From Cohnella terricola (GTDB lineage Bacteria > Bacillota > Bacilli > Paenibacillales > Paenibacillaceae), in assembly GCF_007786475.1 (NCBI RefSeq), contig NZ_VNJJ01000002.1, positions 434,001-498,000 of the forward strand: 64,000 bases of DNA. Reading direction: 5' to 3'. The position numbers and the translations under genes were made by a program. The notes under the pieces were generated by a model. That model searched no databases, was not told the DNA's origin, and was given only the letters and a program-made list of their open reading frames with translations. Of the stretch, positions 61,767 through 64,000 are shown piece after piece. Position 1 is the stretch's first letter; the number at the start of each line of letters is the position of its first letter.

Positions 61767-62666
61767 TCAAACATTTAACTCTTCGAGCAAAGCATCGATT
61801 TTCCGTTTCTCTTCGGGGAGAAGGGGTTCAATTGGCGCAGACGCCTTGGAGTTGCCAAGACCCATCTTATGCATCGTGTATTTCATCCCGGTCAACCAGG
61901 AACTGCCTACGCCGCATATCCTCTTGATACTCATAATTCGCTGCTGCAACGCTTTCGTACGAGCCGCATCCCCTTGCTGGCCAGCTTCGTAAATCTCCAC
62001 GAACAACTCCGGGAACAGATTCGCGAGTCCCGCTATGTTACCGTGGGTTCCGAACAAGAGGCTCGCTCCACACAACTCCTCGCCGCCGCAGAAAATCCGC
62101 AGATCCGTCCCCTCAAGCAAAGTCAGCGTTTTGAAATGCTGGTCCCAATTGCCGCAAGTATCTTTGTACCCGATCACGTTATCGATATTGGAAAGCTCCA
62201 GCACCGTTTCCGGCAAAATATTCACTTGGGTCAGGGCAGGTATGTTATAGACCATTATCTTGGCCGAGGTCGCGCGACTAATCGTTTCGAAATGCCGAAT
62301 CACTTCAGCTTGGCACGATGTGTTCATATAAAAATGCGGCGTAGCCACGACATACTCAGCCCCGTGCTGTTCCAGTCTCTTGATGCCCTCGATTACCCGT
62401 GGTGTGGAGACGTCGATAACACCGCAATAGACGGGAACCTGGCCTCCAGCTTCTTGCAGGCAAAGGACGTTCGCCCGCTCCCACACCTCCCGGCTCACAT
62501 TGGTGCCTTCTCCGGCCGAGCCCATCGGGAACAAACCATGGACGCCACCCTCCAGACAATGGTGGATCAGTTGAACGAAACTGGCCTCATCCAGGCTTTC
62601 ATCCTCGTTCAGCGGAGTGAATAAAGGCGGAACGATTCCTTTTAAATGCTGATCGGCGAATTTCAT
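61767..62666 (-). CDS. DapA-family aldolase/dehydratase, copy 2
   Basis: The 299-residue class I lyase has the family marks GSAGEG (49-54), Tyr140 in VYNIPA and the Schiff-base Lys168 in IGYKDT. DapA relatives include dihydrodipicolinate synthase, N-acetylneuraminate lyase and keto-deoxy sugar acid aldolases. The neighbours (sugar-type binding protein and reductase) favour a catabolic enzyme. It overlaps the sister gene by 4 nt, and their sequences differ a lot. Confidence 0.88.
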   Translation of the reverse strand: MKFADQHLKGIVPPLFTPLNEDESLDEASFVQLIHHCLEGGVHGLFPMGSAGEGTNVSREVWERANVLCLQEAGGQVPVYCGVIDVSTPRVIEGIKRLEQHGAEYVVATPHFYMNTSCQAEVIRHFETISRATSAKIMVYNIPALTQVNILPETVLELSNIDNVIGYKDTCGNWDQHFKTLTLLEGTDLRIFCGGEELCGASLLFGTHGNIAGLANLFPELFVEIYEAGQQGDAARTKALQQRIMSIKRICGVGSSWLTGMKYTMHKMGLGNSKASAPIEPLLPEEKRKIDALLEELNV

Positions 62667-63538
62667 AGTTGCAGCTCCTTCTCTAATAGGGTCCGGAGCT
62701 TCTCGTAATCCGCATCCGACAACGTGCCGAGCGGCTCCCTGCAGCGTCTCGATCCGTATCCGGCAATTTCCGCGCCGGCTTTCATTTTCCGGATGTCCCC
62801 GGCAAACAATTGCGCATATTTATGCAGCTCTATCTGGCACCGCAGCGCCGTCGAGATATCGCCGCTGCTCACCGCCCGCTTCAATGCGACGAATGTCCCC
62901 GGCAAGAGATTGATCAATCCGGATATAATGCCATCCGCGCCGTGGGACAGCGCGTAAAGCGCGGTAGTATCCGATCCCGTGAAGAAGGTCGTATCCGGCA
63001 TAGCCGAATACGTCAAGGTACGCATCATATCGTCCTGGCTGTTCTTCAATCCGACGATATTATCATGCTCCCGCACTAGCCGCTGCACGAGCGCCGGATT
63101 CAGGTCATTGCCCGTATGCGGCATATTATAAAGGTACACCGGCGTATCTTCGGCCCGCTGCGCAATAGCCCCGAAAAAGCTGGCCAACGATTCATCGTCA
63201 TGCTTCCAGAACCAAGGAGACACGGCGACCAGCGCGTCTACCCCGAGCGCCCTTCCATGATCGGCAAGCCTTAAGCTGTCGCGCAAATTCGAGGCGGTTA
63301 TATGTACCAAGAATGGAACCCTGCCCGCCGTCGCCTTCATTAATCTCTCCGTAATACGCTCCCGTTCCTCCACGTCCAGCGCAATAAATTCTCCCGCCGA
63401 TCCTCCGACGAAGATGGCGTCCACTCCGGCGCCAATAAGCGCTTCCATATGGGCTTCCATCGCCTCAAGATCGATCCCGCCCTGCACGTCGAATTGGGTG
63501 AATATCGGAACGACGATTCCGCTTAGCTGTCCTTTCAT
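62663..63538 (-). CDS. DapA-family aldolase/dehydratase, copy 1
   Basis: The 291-residue enzyme has GGSAGEF (45-51, Phe where most have Gly-type endings), Tyr137 in YLYNMPH and Lys165 in VGLKNS. These are the class I aldolase residues that form the pyruvate Schiff base. GGGGGTAACGAG precedes the ATG. It follows the solute-binding protein gene by 26 nt. Two different lyases in a row could act on epimeric substrates or on successive steps. Substrate not readable. Confidence 0.88.
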   Translation of the reverse strand: MKGQLSGIVVPIFTQFDVQGGIDLEAMEAHMEALIGAGVDAIFVGGSAGEFIALDVEERERITERLMKATAGRVPFLVHITASNLRDSLRLADHGRALGVDALVAVSPWFWKHDDESLASFFGAIAQRAEDTPVYLYNMPHTGNDLNPALVQRLVREHDNIVGLKNSQDDMMRTLTYSAMPDTTFFTGSDTTALYALSHGADGIISGLINLLPGTFVALKRAVSSGDISTALRCQIELHKYAQLFAGDIRKMKAGAEIAGYGSRRCREPLGTLSDADYEKLRTLLEKELQL

Positions 63539-63564
63539 CTCGTTACCCCCTTCTCCTACTCGGC

Positions 63565-64000
63565 TTACTTGATGTCTGCTTCCCAGTGTTTAACGATATC
63601 TCGATAAGCCTGCTCCGGAGTAATCCGGTCGAAGACGATCTCTGCGCCTACCTTGTTGAAATCTACGATAAAATTACCGAATCCTTTCGGCCCGACCGTG
63701 AACGGATTGGCATCGGTCTTGGTCGCATTGATAAGTCCCAGTTGGGCTTTGGCCGCATCGTTCAGCTTTGGCTGCAAATAATCTAGGATTTGGGACGAGA
63801 CGGGAACGCCCCGGGTAACGCCGAGAATATCCGCAGCTTCCTTATCGTTAATGAAGAAGTCGATGAACTGCTTCGATTGTTCGATATGCTTCGACTCCGC
63901 GCTGATCGCCCAATACATGGCCGGCTTGATGTATCCCCCGGCTTGCGTACTTCTCGGTGCCTTCGCCAAGCCAAATACTCCGGGCTGCACGCTTTCCCAT
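63565..64000 (-). CDS. Extracellular solute-binding protein, C-terminal part only
   Basis: The frame runs open to the right edge, so the start lies outside. The visible 145 residues (AMYWAISAESKHIEQSKQFI, FFINDKEAADILGVTRGVPVS, QAYRDIVKHWEADI) are the typical end of a family 1 sugar-binding protein of ABC importers. An internal GTG at 63990 is not the start, as upstream codons remain open and in character. It opens the lyase/reductase gene group and suggests uptake of the sugar that group degrades. Confidence 0.85.
   Translation of the reverse strand, partial: WESVQPGVFGLAKAPRSTQAGGYIKPAMYWAISAESKHIEQSKQFIDFFINDKEAADILGVTRGVPVSSQILDYLQPKLNDAAKAQLGLINATKTDANPFTVGPKGFGNFIVDFNKVGAEIVFDRITPEQAYRDIVKHWEADIK

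Overview
The window looks like chromosome from a spore-forming Firmicute of the Paenibacillaceae (Cohnella or Paenibacillus type). The reasons are strong GGAGG ribosome binding sites, medium-high GC coding DNA, a YesM/YesN-type sugar two-component system beside an ABC sugar importer, copper-amine-oxidase-N 'stalk' domains on secreted proteins, a SleB-type cell wall hydrolase, a YtaF-type membrane protein, an RsbQ-type hydrolase and XpaC/TelA. No rRNA, tRNA, CRISPR array, prophage or insertion sequence was recognised. The genus is inferred from gene content only.

Layout. 1-2.3 kb: start of a Tat-exported multicopper oxidase (cut by the window edge), two palindromic operators, then an Lrp/AsnC regulator with a two-gene chromate transporter. 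2.3-5.9 kb: PAS-GGDEF cyclase with an RsbQ-like hydrolase, an ECF-like sigma factor, AIM24 protein and a 35-residue membrane peptide. 6-16.9 kb: a complete tellurite/stress ('Ter') locus read leftwards: four TerD proteins and TerC behind an ECF-type promoter, then a predicted biosynthetic module (CitE-like lyase, phosphoribosyltransferase, StiP/PELOTA protein, HAD phosphatase, ATP-grasp ligase), then XpaC and TelA behind their own promoter. 17-25.9 kb: NlpC/P60 hydrolase, zinc CDF exporter with a CzrA-type operator, fructokinase, threonine synthase, methyltransferase, TIM-barrel isomerase, lipoprotein, MFS exporter. 26.5-35.6 kb: phosphodiester glycosidase, AraC regulator divergent from a GH30 enzyme, FMN hydroxyacid oxidase, paired fluoride channels, CE7 esterase, ROK repressor, and a second chromate transporter pair. 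35.7-43.7 kb: Uma2 remnant, secreted protein, cardiolipin synthase, rhomboid protease, UPF0173 hydrolase, SleB hydrolase, a 34-residue membrane peptide, YtaF. 43.7-51.5 kb: GH130 phosphorylase, ABC sugar importer and a divergent YesM/YesN system, probably a mannooligosaccharide uptake locus. 51.7-60.8 kb: small AT-rich gene, AraC and DinB remnants, copper proteins (cupredoxin-stalk protein, a multicopper oxidase fused to stalk and plastocyanin domains), and a NarL-type two-component system. 60.9-64 kb: aldo/keto reductase, two DapA-family lyases and a solute-binding protein cut by the window edge.

The most unusual signal is not a gene. Four unrelated tandem repeat arrays (about 19.1, 26.1, 34.1 and 36.1 kb) share almost exactly the same 51-bp period although their sequences differ. 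Two further loci (17.2 and 51.9 kb) carry one shared repeat at 50-bp spacing with inverted copies, and a degenerate palindrome at 41.1 kb recurs at about 52 bp. In most of these families the unit carries a short palindrome.
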